DNA of 64,000 nt, taken from the NCBI GenBank assembly GCA_037893245.1, contig JBAIAA010000321.1, positions 1-64,000 on the forward strand. Direction: 5' to 3'. The DNA comes from Crossaster papposus (taxonomy: Eukaryota > Echinodermata > Asteroidea > Velatida > Solasteridae). Shown piece after piece: positions 23,589-35,060 of the stretch. The position numbers were made by a program, and so were the translations under genes. A model generated the notes under the pieces. That model did not search any database. It was not told the DNA's origin and worked only from the letters and a program-made list of their open reading frames with translations. Numbering within the stretch: the stretch's first letter is position 1; every line of letters starts with the position of its first letter.

Positions 23589-23952
23589 GTGACGTATTTG
23601 ATATTGCTGCGGTGACCACACGAGGGCGCTGTGCTATTTCCCCCTATTTTGGTAAACAAATAAACATAATTTCTAAATTTGTCATTCAATTGCTGTCAAA
23701 TGTTCAAATACAAATAATCCAAATACAGTTACTTCTAGAGAGTACTATAATTATGCCAACATATTGGGATAAAATGATGTTTTCAAATGTGTCACGAAAT
23801 GTGATTTTTGTTTTACAAACAGTTGTCAAAATGAAGAAGTATGCATATTTTATAACTACATTTTGTTGTTTTAATTCAATGTGAAAAACTGTACCCTCAA
23901 ACAAAGTAATATATGCAGAAAGAGTGAATATTAAATGCTGTTTTCGTATCAA

Positions 23953-24434
23953 TGGCGGCCATGTTGGATTCGCAGCATGCATTGCAGTCGGTCAACAGAT
24001 ACTTTAGAAATCAATAATTTTAAAGATCAACACCCGATAGGATTATAGAGGAAAACAAATTGTCATTTCTCAACCAAATCCACTGGTATAAAAGATAATC
24101 GTGGACAGCTAGATTGACATTATATATTTTGGCGGCCATGTTGGATTTGCAGCATGCATCGCAGTCGGTCACCAGATATTTTAGAAATCAAGAATTTGTA
24201 AGATTTAACACCCGATAGGATTAGAGGAAAAAAGTTGGCATTTGTCAACCAAATCCACTGGTATAAAAGTTAATCGTGGACAGCTAGATTGACACTATAT
24301 ATTTTGGCGGCCGTGTTGGATTCGCAGCATGCATCGCAGTCGGTCACCGGATATTTTTGAAATCAAGAATTTTAAAGATTCAACACCCGATAGGATTAGA
24401 GGAATAATCGTGGACAGCCAGATTGACATATAGT
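23953..24434. repeat. Tandem repeat, about 176-bp unit, 2.7 copies
   Basis: GGCGGCCATGTTGGATT or its variant starts at 23954, 24131 and 24306. Each unit continues with CAGCATGCATCGCAGTCGG, ACACCCGATAGGATTAGAGG and GTGGACAGCTAGATTGACA. Confidence 0.9.
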
Positions 24435-24499
24435 TTTTTTTGTATTCGTCATCACATAAACTATAACTTGGCGTGCTTCCAAAATGCTCACATACCAAT

Positions 24500-24640
24500 C
24501 ATTCTAGTCAGTCACGGTATGTCATGGGCAAGCTATCTGGCTTATTATTAGGGTCATTGCAAATTTGACCTTTAAAACAAATATAGCATGCAGTGGCAGC
24601 CATGTTGATTTTTTTTCCTCAAAGGACAAACCTGTGATGG
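24500..24640. repeat. Family D fragment (GCAAATTTGACC / GGCAGCCATGTTG)
   Basis: A diverged copy of the repeat seen at about 27720-27920, 37850-38050 and 41050-41260, recognised by TATCTGGC, GGGTCATTGCAAATTTGACC and a GGCAGCCATG motif. Confidence 0.5.
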
Positions 24641-25162
24641 CTGTGTATAATGATGGTGTGCTAAACTCCATGCTTTTATTTTGTTATTGAATTTTGTTTC
24701 ACCAATCCGCCTGACTATTATTCGTGTTCTCTTTCGATACGGTAGGACTCGATCCAGCACGTTCTCGAACGAACGTTGGCTATCGCTGTCACGTAGCGTT
24801 GTGATGGAGCAACCGGCTGACACCGATGGACATCGCTAAATGATCGGTTTAAATGTCAATTTGTTGCGTGGGGTTATGGGCAAGGAATTACTCTTATCCA
24901 CGTAGACCGTGATTTAGTCCGAACTTTCGCTACTTGGTTTTTGCTGAACGGATTGATCTGTTTGGACAGTTTGATTCTGGCGACGATTTCAGTTAAGTTT
25001 TGAGGGTTTTCGGGTAAATTGGATAGAGTACCGATAGACGTTAGTGCTTTGATCTATTTGACTTATGATGCTAATACCAGACGCGTGTGAATCCTTATAC
25101 TTTTATGAGGCTGGTATTGATGCAGTGGCCAAGAAGTCGACTAATGTTTATCTGCGGTTGAG

Positions 25163-25441
25163 GGTTACAACTGATAATGCAGTAACCAACGGATAACGTA
25201 TCACCAACCGATTGACCAATATTGCATCACTATACCGATAATGACCACCTATACTCTCGGTTAGTTTATATTATCGGTTAGGACCCATTATTGGTTAGAA
25301 TCGATAATGTAAAACTATGACCTTTAGTGTAGTACATGTTTACTACATTGTCAGTCAATTTGTTATTACATTATTGGTTAGTGGTACAGTATCGGTCAAT
25401 ATGTGTGACATTTTTGGTTGGTGATAGACATTCACCGACGA
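25163..25441. repeat. CGGTTAG-word element
   Basis: Repeated ATTATCGGTTAG, ATTGGTTAG and the inverted GTATCACCAACCG, ACCGATAATG words. It shares GTTACAACTGA, GTATCACCAACCG, GGTTAGTGGTACA and TTGGTGATA with 62821-63028. Confidence 0.65.
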
Positions 25442-25615
25442 CCTTCATTCTCGTATCTACAGTTTAAAGCAAATATAGGAGAGAGGCTTAAACGATAGCA
25501 AAAGTACGGCCGTATAGGTATTCAAACATTGTATCCGACCATTGGGGTTTGCGCCACCATGTGACTTTGGCTGTTTCCAATGTTATAACAAAGGCGACGT
25601 CAGTCAGTAACATTT

Positions 25616-25667
25616 AGTCAGTCAGTCAGTCAGTCAGCCAGTCAGTGGGATAGTCAGTCAGTGGGTC
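25616..25667. repeat. (CAGT)n microsatellite, imperfect
   Basis: CAGT/GTCA repeats with a few substitutions. Confidence 0.9.
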
Positions 25668-26062
25668 AGTCACTCACAGGCCCGAGGGACGCATAGACAT
25701 GTACAAATACTTGTGACCGAATAATGCCAGTCCGTATGTGTTTTATAACACACCTCTCTCCGAAATATAAAATAAGACAATAAATTTGCCATGGAGTAGT
25801 TAATAACGTCTTTATTTTATGTATTTTTCCGAATCTTTTTTAAGAAATAACTTTCTTTCTCAGTAATAGTAGGATAAATATATACTTCCAAAGACAACCA
25901 CTTCCGAAAATCGGGAAAATACTCACAACTTTGTAATTGTTATTGTTGTTTTTTTTAACAATGACTTTTGGAAGAAAATTCAAATCAGTGACGGCCACCC
26001 CTAAAAGTAATCTTGTAGCCCATCACCATTTATTAAAAAAAAAATATGCATGTACGCTCCAC

Positions 26063-26280
26063 TGCAAAATAGAGCACTTTTAGCACCCAATTGCATCCGA
26101 ATTGCACAGTAACACAAACTGACATTTCCGTGCACGTCGTCTATACCATATCTATTTTTTGTTTACAAACCCTCTAGTTCACGATTCACACAATGCTGTA
26201 ATTAAACTAAAATTAGGGCATGCAAATCGTGATTCGGCTGGCGTAGGCAATTTTAACCCTAATTTATACTAACCCGCAAG
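26063..26280. repeat. Direct repeat with 39413-39605
   Basis: GCAAAATAGAGCACTTT, CATCCGAA, GTTTACAAACCCTC-AGTTCA and GCAATTTTA occur in the same order in both places. Flanks differ; likely two old copies of one transposon. Confidence 0.6.
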
Positions 26281-26669
26281 TATTAATTAAAAGCAGCTTT
26301 CAGCGCGTGACGGAATCAGTACCGGTTCCGTCATATTATTGGAACTTTAGTATACATGGATAAGGGACGACTATAGATTCACCATACGTTGTTTTTGCAT
26401 TATAATCATTCATAGCATTATAATTCTAACCCAGGAACGAATTCATATGAACTCCGCAATGTCGGGTATAAGAAATGCTTTTTGGCCAATATTTTATACA
26501 GTTCCCCAGGGTGCTACAATTGGTCGGCTTAATATAAGACCTTCTTATAAGACCTTTTTTTAAAAGGCCTATGTCGATCTTAACAAGATTGTCTTCAGCG
26601 GCAAAATGACAGTGTAAGAGAAACAAACACAAGGGGACACGCAGGCATGCATGGTTGGGAAGAGAAACT

Positions 26670-27295
26670 AGTATTATTATTATTATTTTATTTATTTGAC
26701 CTCAACAATACAATTACAGAAACAAAACACAAATAAATCAGAAACAAATCGGAATACAAAACACGACAAAACCGATAACATATTAAAACGAAATGTTACT
26801 TTAAAAAATAGACAAAATCTAATGAACAATATAAACTGATTGGAGGGTAACTAGACGAGCATGATAACAGCAGAGAAAACTGGTAAATGGGTGTACAGGG
26901 GAGCACTAAATGGGGATTAAAGGGAAGAAAGTGGTAGAACCAACAAAGAAATATTAAACCCAGAGGATAAACAGACAGACCAAGAAAGATTAATACTAGA
27001 TATAGAAATTTTCAAGAATGGTGCAATGGTGCACTGACGCTGTCATTTCAATTGTATGAAATCCTATAACGTAGACTTGGCTGATAGGAACGTAATGCAC
27101 GTGTACTATCTTTGTCTGTTGTTTGATTTATTTTGTTTGTACGTATAAGTAATTTAAACTTGTAAAAGGGGCCCATGATTATAAGCTCGTAGTGAGTCCC
27201 TCTACATTCTCACTTTCTGCATATCAAGGACCTTTTTGTATAATTGCCATAGTCAAAATGTGTGACGCTGTGGAAATAAAATGAACAATGAACAA
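26670..27295. repeat. Probable LINE-type 3' tail region
   Basis: A TTATTTATTTGACC motif, purine-rich body and the stretch GTGACGCTGTGGAAATAAAATGAACAATG resemble tails of non-LTR elements. No reading frame is preserved, so this is tentative. Confidence 0.35.
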
Positions 27296-27299
27296 TGAA

Positions 27300-27334
27300 G
27301 TTCAAGCAATTACCAATATGGTGTAACCAACTTT
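27300..27334. mobile_element. Family B end fragment
   Basis: TTCAAGCAATTACCAATATG, then GTGTAACCAACTTTAA, matches a family B right end. Confidence 0.65.
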
Positions 27335-27470
27335 AATTGGGGCCAGATCTGGTTGAGATCGGAGGGGGATCAGAGAGGTTAATTGGGGCCAGATTAGGTG
27401 GAGATCAGAGGGGGGTCAGGAACTCAGGTTAATTGGAGCCAGATCTGGTGGAAATCAAGCTGGAGATCAA
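27333..27470. repeat. Tandem repeat (about 47 bp, three copies) upstream of exon B
   Basis: TTAATTGGGGCCAGATCTGG begins near 27333 and its variants near 27379 and 27428, each followed by GAGATCAGAGGGGGATCAG-like sequence. It ends about 60 bp before the exon acceptor. Confidence 0.8.
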
Positions 27471-27528
27471 GGTTTTAGATTGAAATGATGGTGATCAGAG
27501 CTTCATTGTCTTCCTGCTTTTTTTCCAG

Positions 27529-27655
27529 GGAACGGGACGATAGACTTCACGGAGTTTGTCAGCATGATGGGACAGAAGATGAAGGAGCTTGATACGGAGG
27601 AAGAGATTCGGGAAGCCTTCAGAGTATTCGACAAGGACGGGAACGGCTTCATCAG
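27529..27655 (+). CDS. Calmodulin-like protein, exon B (rest of EF-hand 2, linker, EF-hand 3 loop)
   Basis: This exon continues in phase from exon A (GAC G|GG AAC) after an intron of about 14.3 kb. It completes EF-hand 2 with loop [12 protein letters not shown] and encodes the flexible central linker ([13 protein letters not shown]), then EF-hand 3 ([10 protein letters not shown]). The acceptor is TTTTTTCCAG at 27519-27528; the donor follows ATCAG at 27656 (GTGGGA). The exon is 127 bp. The corresponding vertebrate exon is 107 bp and ends after FDK (between residues 94 and 95), whereas here the junction falls within the codon for Ser101, so the intron lies 20 bp further downstream. Phe replaces the usual Tyr at position 99. 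Methionines at 71, 72 and 76 are kept. Confidence 0.95.
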
Positions 27656-27719
27656 GTGGGAACCCGGTCGGTTATTAGTCGGGCAGATTGGTGCAAATTA
27701 TGATAGAATTGCTCAATTG

Positions 27720-27920
27720 GCAATCAGAGTATAAGGAAGATATTTGGCTGTAGGCCATCGCAGATTTGTTCTTGTAATAACAAGCAATTTTCAAAATCGT
27801 CAAAATGGCTGCCGTTGCTTGTTATTCTACAAACATACGATGGCCCTATATAACTAAGCCAGATACCTTTCTCGTGCATGACATACCCTGACTGTGTGCC
27901 AAATCTCATGATTTTATCAT
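27720..27920. repeat. Family D repeat
   Basis: Contains GGCCATCGCAGATTTGTTC, TAACAAGCAATTTTCAAAA, AAAATGGCTGCCGTTG and, inverted, GATGGCCCTATATAACTAAGC. Confidence 0.6.
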
Positions 27921-28054
27921 CAATTCAGCAATGTTTACACCAACCTGCCTGAGTATAAACAGCGAGACAATCATGTCGGGTGTGTTTTCAGATGAGAAGC
28001 CGGACACCGGGACTTTAGGTAGGGATTCGGAGAACCATTGGTGTATATTTTATT

Positions 28055-29312
28055 ATAGGTTTTCCCGGTCAATTTATGCAAATGAGCAGCCAATTTAATT
28101 TCCGTTCGTTCGAATTAAAGCGATTTTGCCTCTTCATTTTTTACCACGTTTTACATTCAGAATGCTGGCATTCTATTTAGTTTTGAGACATTCCAATTTC
28201 ATTTCAATAACAGATAAACAAAATTAATTGTGATAGACTGTTTCGTATCTTCAGTAAAACCGTTTGTCTGTCTTAATTATTGTATGTTTCCTGTGAATTT
28301 TATATGGAGCCTATTGGTGTTTTTTTATGGGATGAGGTATTTATTGGTTACCTGAACAAGACCTATTTGTTATTATTGTGTGTGTAAAACAATAACGTTT
28401 ATGTATTGTTTGAGTGTTTCTTTGTGTGTTTTTTCTTTTGGTTTTCCTATTGTTTATTTATGTTGACCCGGCCTTCTGTGCCAATAAGTAAACTGTATTT
28501 ATGCCTTTAACATTCCAAAGAAAAAGAAAAATACAAATAAAGCCTAATTTGCCGCGGCGGCCGTGGGGTCTAAAATATCTACGGCCAATAGCAATTATAG
28601 AGCCGCCGCAGCATTCCTACGGTCACATACTGTAGAAGTATGTGACGGGATCCGTGCGTGGGCCTTGCGTTGCCCGCAGGGTGTGTCACATACCGCAATG
28701 CCACCGTACGGGCACCGTATGGCCGCGTTAAGGCTGCCAAAGGGCGCCCGTGGAATTCCTGCGGCCGCCGCAATTTGTTGGGGTCCGCAAAAGTCAATTG
28801 TAATTCATAAGACCCCAGGGCAGCCGCACGGCAAACGCAAGGCCACAGTACGCCCGACGTATGGTCGCCGTGGAACCGCTCTACGGCAAGGCTACGGCGT
28901 GTCTAATTGCTACGGCGAACCTAGAAATGAAAACAATTATAACTCCGCGCTATAATCCCACGGCGGCCTGTAAAAGATAGGGATACGCCATAGGGCGACC
29001 CTGAGGCCATCGCAGATCCTCTGCGACCGCCGCAGGTATCTCTCGATTTCGGGGGGTTACGGCCGCCGTATCCTAGCCGTAGAGCAAATGTGACTTAGGC
29101 TTATAACACGTCGGTTTTTTGTTATTTCATAAATGACAGAAATGCCTGCCCAGTAATGAATTTGAATGCTGTTTTGTTGAATTGTTAAATTGGATGGTTA
29201 TTGTGTTAAATCGAATAACGCAACAGTACATTTGCATTTAATTTCGCGCGAAATAGTATGGCGCAGTGGTTGAATTGGCTGCTCTTTTGCCGAAAATGAC
29301 CGGGATTATTTT
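28055..29312. mobile_element. Family M element with a nested GC-rich word element
   Basis: Left TATAGGTTTTCCCGGTCA with GAGCAGCCAATTTAA; right, inverted, TTGAATTGGCTGCTC with TGACCGGGATTATTTTA. The GC-rich element 28539-29104 is inside. Confidence 0.7.
28539..29104. mobile_element. CGGC-word GC-rich palindromic element
   Basis: Ends AAGCCTAATTTGC and, inverted, GCAAATGTGACTTAGGCTT. The body repeats TACGGCCGCCGT, GCGGCCGCCGCA and ACGGCAAGGC words in both orientations and is far richer in GC than its surroundings. The 130-codon opening at 28563-28955 is a by-product of low stop-codon frequency in this GC-rich repeat. Confidence 0.75.
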
Positions 29313-29339
29313 AGGATTTTTAACATTTTTAGTCAGTTT

Positions 29340-30340
29340 AACATTATTTGGCAGCCAAATTGATGACGAATCACCTATTTTCGCACGAATTTAGATGCAC
29401 ATTTTAGATCAACATTCAATTCACTAAATACTTTGTTGAATTTCAATCTAAAAGCATGCAACCGCATTTTGCTACGATTTGTTTTTGAGGCATTTAAATT
29501 AACATTTCACATTTGGTCAATCGAATTCGCTTGAGCTTCCAGTTGCGCCAGTTTGGCCATTCGAATTCACCATAGGCAAGCATTTATGGAATGTAAGAAA
29601 GGACATGCGAATACAGTTCATGTTACCCATTTGTTCGTTAGAATTATACAGTGTCTTATTCCATTTGATTAAGTACATGAAACATGTTCTTACAAAATTC
29701 TGCCACAAAGAGCAGCGACAAAATAACAAAAATGTTCACGTGTCCCCGTGTTTTGTGCACATCAAACAAAAATCAGGTAATAAAAAGAAACACGAGAAAC
29801 ATGTTAGAGATATAAGAACACCTAGATCTCATATAGGGAGCAAAAAGTAACAATTAAAAACAAACAAAAACTATGTGTATACGCGATAAAAAAGAGAAAT
29901 TATTACCCAAGTTATTAATTATTACCTAAGTTATTGCCAACGTTTATTGTTTGTACGTCGACTTGTATACGACATGTATAACTTAACCGTATCGCTAATT
30001 TATAATTTTACTTTTGTGGGTTAAAGACAGATGCTTCACAAATGAACAAACTAGACTAGAATGAAAAAAGATCATGTAAATGTAAAACAACAACAAATGC
30101 AGAAAGTGCAACATAAAATGAGCGAAAATTTAAAATGAAAGTACGAATCTCATGCAAATAAGACTGCTAGATTGAATGACCACTTAAACCAAATGACAAC
30201 AACTTTAACTTAGGATGGGTAAAACATAAATAGGCCAATGTCAGATATAACAATTTGAACGTCTGAAATCGAATACGAATCGCAGGAACGACAGCAGAGA
30301 GCTAATTCCCTTTGAATTGGCCACTATCAATTAGAATTTG
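29340..30340. repeat. Family R repeat, inverted relative to 53590-54460
   Basis: CTTCCAGTTGCGCCAGTTTG, GCAAGCATTTATGGAATG, TTGTTCGTTAGAATT and AATTCTGCCACAAA occur here and, reversed and in the same order, at 53.6-54.3 kb. The GACAGCAGAGAGCTAATT end is also shared. The short reading frames differ between copies, so it is unlikely to be coding. Confidence 0.75.
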
Positions 30341-30354
30341 ACCGGAGAAAACTA

Positions 30355-31131
30355 CACTGCAAAAACTGTGGTGTTAAATTGTACACCAATGGTGTACAAT
30401 TTGATTATTTCCTGGTGTTTATATTGGGCAGGGATTTGGGTGTTAAATGACACCAGTTTGGGAATCAATTTTTTTAACATCAATTTTGGTGTACACTCTG
30501 ATAGCAAAATTTAACGTGGATATCACGTCATTTGCTCGTCATTCTAGCGAAAAGATGTACATATACATGTACTGTTTTAACTCTATAATTGTGTACATAT
30601 TAACTGCATGGACAAATTACGTAATGAAATATTACACATCCATTTACAATAATAACCTATTCCTACTAAATACGTACTACACACATAGCCATTGCCGTTG
30701 TTAGTTTTATACTACGCTTTTTTGTCCACGACGATGTCACAACTAGTTTTTATGAATAATGTCAAAGTTTGAAAACGAATAAAATGTAACGGGAATTTTT
30801 AACTATGTTTGCACAAAAATCAAAATTCAATCATGGAATCGTTTAAATAATTACATATTATGGTAAAAAAATGAATTTTTGGACTCAATACAACAATTTA
30901 ACATCGACTATTGTTAACATATCCCATAATTCCTTATCGACCAATCAGAGGGCTTTATTTCACACACGCATGCGCACTAGGTCAAATTTAACACCAAAAG
31001 TACGTAACACCAGTACTTGATTTGAAACTGATACTTCAAGAATCATTTTACTTCATTTTAACACCAATTTTCATTCCAAAAGATTAAAAAAACATTGGTG
31101 TTAAAATTTTAACACCACAGTTTGTGCAGTG
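30355..31131. mobile_element. GGTGTTAA-word palindromic element with shared core
   Basis: TA on both sides (30353-30354, 31132-31133). Ends CACTGCAAAAACTGTGG and, inverted, CCACAGTTTGTGCAGTG. The arms repeat GGTGTTAAA, TGTACACC and TTAACACC. The middle (about 30613-30955) is homologous to 58614-58977, which has quite different arms. Confidence 0.88.
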
Positions 31132-31176
31132 TATAGTGAAGGAGTAGATTAAAAAAGTAGGGGGGGGGGGGCATCC

Positions 31177-31208
31177 ACACTTGCACTTGCACTTGCACTT
31201 GCACTTGC
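31177..31208. repeat. (CACTTG)n microsatellite
   Basis: About five hexamer units after a G11 run. Confidence 0.9.
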
Positions 31209-32420
31209 CCCGCCCCAGGGTGCCCTTATTTGAAATCTTGAATTGCACACAATCAATCAGTTGCCTTAAGTTTCCCCTTGAAGAAACCCCATAGTGCGCC
31301 GCTGAATTATTGACATTACTACCGTGAAAGCTATATACTGCGATACATTGGGATCCGCAATTAGGCAGTTTCGTTATTTTATTCGAAACCTTTGATTCGT
31401 CTTCGGCTTGGGCTTCGCCTCCGAATTACTGAGAAGTAAATAGAAATGGAAGCAAATAGACATAGTTTAACTTTTGGGTTCACATTAATCGAGTGAATGT
31501 TTCAGAAGCACAACAGGCATCAGAATGTGGCTAGAAATCTTGCAGTTGGGAATCTAGCACTAACATCGTCTTAAACCAAAGACGAAGACAAAGCCAGGGA
31601 TTTAAAAAGGCCCGAAGTATGGGAGACAGCAGTGGCGGAACACGTTTGAGAGGGGGGATGGGGGGGGGGGGGGGGGGGGGTTGAATGAGCTAATTGTGGG
31701 GTGGGGTGGGGGTGGGGATTGGGGTGCCCTTGCCTCTTTTTTTCGCCGCCGCCTAAGTGTGTAAGTGTTTAGTGCCTGTATACAACTGATATAGCATCAC
31801 AATTTTGATTTGCATTAATTGGGGTCTGCGTGAGGTATAAAACCTACGGTTCATTTTACACGAAACATCCACACAATGTCCTGTACATCGGGTAAGAAGA
31901 CGCCATATCCCGACGAGCACTCTACCATCGGAATTGCCAGCCCCTCCAAACATGCCCACGGATCGATGCTTGCTTGTACCATTCAAGCGCTGTGTCGGCC
32001 GGCTAACGCAACTATCGATCGGGTATCATGAGACTAATTTCCCCTCTCCCAAAGCCAGAAACCCGAGAGAATGGATTTCAATTTCGTAGCGTACGTAGCA
32101 CTGCACACATCCAGAATATTGAGATTGGATGCATGTTTTGTTTGTGGGTGAAGTAGAGAGCCCGGGTATAGTATCGGGTTTTCGGAGCGGTCCCTACGTC
32201 TATAAACAGCAGATGTTACTGTATTCATGTGGCAATTTATATTCCTGGTATTGATCGGATCGAGCCCGGTAACAAATTAAGGATGCCACGGCTCACCCTA
32301 AGTCAAACCACTTAGTCCGCTCGTGACCTGTACACAACAAGCCGACGGGAGCGCTAAGTAAACCCACCTACCAATGGTTAACCAATTTCACCTTAATCAG
32401 TGCCACTACAGGAAAGGGTA
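31209..32420. other. Unassigned stretch with a G21 tract
   Basis: A G21 run at 31660-31680 and G/T-rich sequence to 31730. No exon or repeat boundary recognised. Confidence 0.4.
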
Positions 32421-32424
32421 TAGT

Positions 32425-32650
32425 GCAATATTGCATTCAAAGCGGATAGCAGGATGTGATTTCAACAGCAGATTTCCCGAATCTCATCCTCCGTCCAAAT
32501 TTATTTCCGGGGTTAAGTGGATGCGAATTTGAATCCTAACGACTTAACCCAGGGTGTGAATTTGGAATGAGGATGTGAGTTTGGAGCATTTAGATGCGAT
32601 TTTGAAAATCTGTTGTTGAAATCACATCCTGCACATCAATCACATTCCTT
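32425..32650. mobile_element. Family A element, ends decayed
   Basis: Left TTGCATTCAAAGCGGATAGC with AGGATGTGATTTCAACAGC; right GATTTTGAAAATC, GTTGTTGAAATCACATCC. Confidence 0.75.
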
Positions 32651-32652
32651 AG

Positions 32653-32802
32653 GGAATAACAGTGCGAGGACCCGGTCATTACTGCGTGCTAATGACCGGG
32701 TTGGGGGATGACCGCTGGTCGGCGAGGTCCATTACCAGCGGTTATCCCCAAACCCGGTCATTATCACGCAGTAATGACCGGGTCCTCGCACTGTGTTATC
32801 CC
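32653..32802. repeat. 150-bp near-perfect hairpin (ACCCGGTCATTA)
   Basis: The arm GTGCGAGGACCCGGTCATTA is mirrored by TAATGACCGGGTCCTCGCAC. Each arm contains its own smaller inverted pair, CCCGGTCATTA and TAATGACCGGG, so folding is two-tiered. Followed by TGAATAAATACCTTTTT. Confidence 0.88.
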
Positions 32803-33237
32803 CGTGAATAAATACCTTTTTAACGAGAATTTTTTTGAAAATGCTCCAAATTTCGTGACTTTTCTTTCGGCGATATTTCCAGTGTTTTGTTTTCAAGGGC
32901 ATTTTTTTAACTTACGCATAGTACCCTGTTTCTTCAATATGTGTTGTTATTATTATCCACACTTTGAGACCAGACTAGCTGACTACTGATGCCCACCGTG
33001 CATAGTAACGCGCTAGCGTTAACAGACGACACGCGCATTTTGAAAAATGCCAAGCGTATATATACAAACGTTCTACGCGTACATTTATAGCGCGCAGTAT
33101 CAAGATTTGACGCGTCCTTGTTACAAGTTACCGTAGGGCTGTTGCATTCGGCCAATCATTGGCTTACATGATGCTTGATTAATGCTGGTTCAGGGGGCAT
33201 TTATTCGCTTCTTCTTGAAAGCCGGGTAATTACTAAG

Positions 33238-33400
33238 GGAATAAATGTGTGTTCGAGAGGTTTTAATCACTCTGTTTAATACCGATTGGAGTCTGGGTGC
33301 TGATAATTACCCGAGCCGAAGGCGAGGGTAATTATCAGCACCAGACTCCAAGAGGTATTAAACAGAGTGATTAATACCGACCGAACACACATTTATTCCC
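33238..33400. repeat. 163-bp near-perfect hairpin (GGTATTAAACAGAGTG)
   Basis: GGGAATAAATGTGTGTTCG is mirrored by CGAACACACATTTATTCCC; inside, TTTAATCACTCTGTTTAATACC and TGATAATTACCC with their inverses. Followed by ATTCATAAATACCTTTTTT, resembling the flank of the preceding hairpin. Confidence 0.88.
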
Positions 33401-33409
33401 ATTCATAAA

Positions 33410-34450
33410 TACCTTTTTTGTAAAATTCAGCCCAAAAAGCCCCGAAAATCCCGGAAAATTGTCGCAAGTAAATTTCGGTGTTTCGCCATTCTGTCTGTGT
33501 CAAATGACATGTTTCCGCCTCTGTCGCTCTCTACACAATACATGCAATAAAGCGTATTTACTGTGAACCAGACTATTACTGCCATTGGCAACCTCGTTCC
33601 CAAGGTGTCGAGCTGTACGCGCTCAACACTACCCGCTCTTATTATTGGAGACGAGGTGCTGTTCAGAGTTGGAAATAAAGTGAGCCCTGGGGACGGAATG
33701 TTGTTTCCATCTATGTTTAAACACTTCCAGCCATGTCTTTATCGTCCGTTTAATACCGGCCACGTGACGGGCTCTCGACCAATAGGAATGCCTAAACTGT
33801 CCCAGGTATTTATGAATACAAAATAATGCCTTCCATGTGATCGAGTCTTGACCAATCAGAAGCTATCAACTCTCCTAGGTATTTATTAATATAGTGTAAG
33901 TAAGCCCACATACGAATGGGTAACCAATGTCCATGAATCAGTGCGCGTCTGGTCGACCTTTTGCTAGTTTCTTGAGTACTGAGAAATCAACCACTACATT
34001 CTCCTGCCTTGTACGTCCCGCTGGCGTGCAACCACCAAACGCCAACAGAGCTTCCTTCCTTCGGATACATCGGCTCTTGTGAGATCAAAGCCTCTTTTCC
34101 AGCTAGCCCCTGCGAGGGACATGGGACATAACAAATGCTTAGTCCGAGAATTATTCATTCGCCGTAGGACTTTTTTGCCAGATCTAAAAAAAAAAGGAAG
34201 GGGAAGAAAAGACAAGATCGACCTGCTCTGGCATCTTAGTATCGGTATCCCACAGCGACCACGTGGGCCTATAATTATATAGCAGCTCCAGGGAACAAGG
34301 GAAAGCTATCACGGTATCTGAGCTCCACATAGCCTCTGGGTCTATCGATCGCACTGACCGTACCGTTAATGCCGAATATCCCCTCTGTAGCTATTGTGGG
34401 GTGGCAAAAAAGGAAATCGGACAAGCATATCTCAACGGACAGGCATACTT
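33410..34450. other. Unassigned stretch, no gene recognised
   Basis: GTATTTATGAATAC and GGTATTTATTAATAT near 33.81 and 33.88 kb recall the AATACCT flank of the hairpins, so part of this may belong to the same element. No exon supported. Confidence 0.4.
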
Positions 34451-34455
34451 GCTAT

Positions 34456-34772
34456 ACCCTGAGGCCAATTCTACCTATACCAATTAATGGATAATCTTTC
34501 TAGAAGAAACATAACACTAAGATATCTTGATTTGGGCTAGTAGTTTTAGCTCAAGACCCTATTTTGTAAAGTGAAGTCAGTGGTCCTTTCGCACCGAAAA
34601 ATAACTAAATCGCAGTTTAGTTATTTCTCGGTGCCAAAGGACCCTAACTGCAGGTGCTTCACAAAACAGGGTCTGGGGCTGAACCTACTAGCCTAAATCG
34701 TAATATCTTGGTACCATTTTTCTTCTAGAAAGATTATCCATCCAGTGGTATGGGTAGTCTTGGCCTCAGGGT
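34456..34772. mobile_element. Inverted-repeat element (family H), about 317 bp
   Basis: TACCCTGAGGCCAATTCTAC is mirrored by GTAGTCTTGGCCTCAGGGTA. Inside, GATAATCTTTCTAGAAGAAA, AAGACCCTATTTTGT and TAACTAAATCGC have inverted partners up to the centre. Confidence 0.8.
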
Positions 34773-35060
34773 AGTGAAAGTATACATGACCGTATAATGA
34801 AGTATAATGGGCCACCCTTTATAGTTATAAGTACTGTACCTATAGCATGCCTTACACCATGATCATTCACGCTTTTGTATTTCAGAGAACAACTTGCAAT
34901 CGTCTAAATGGCAGCAATTAAGCTCAGGGAACGAGGCTGCAATGGCCGTTTGCAGCCCGTGTTCGGAATGCTGTGGCTGTAAACTCGTTACCTGGGTTGA
35001 TAATAGTTATTGCCGCCTCAGGGTAAACTCCCATCATGCTTTGTCGTAATGTAGACTTAA

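Larger units (their letters stand above)
13226..27528 (+). other. Intron A-B of the calmodulin-like gene (14.3 kb)
   Basis: The intron is bounded by GTATAT and TTTTTTCCAG. It contains a SINE, family A and B transposons, family C, a 0.5-kb inverted duplication, several word-repeat elements, a tandem satellite-like block at 24.0 kb and a tandem repeat just before the acceptor. No further exon with recognisable homology was seen in it. Confidence 0.85.

Noticed and set aside
23953-24434. CRISPR-like spaced repeat
   Set aside because: Units of about 176 bp are contiguous tandem copies without spacers, in an animal-type sequence; it is a tandem repeat.
28563-28955. 130-codon open frame in GC-rich DNA
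   Set aside because: It lies wholly inside the CGGC-word palindromic element; low stop frequency in GC-rich repeats explains it, and there is no recognisable domain.
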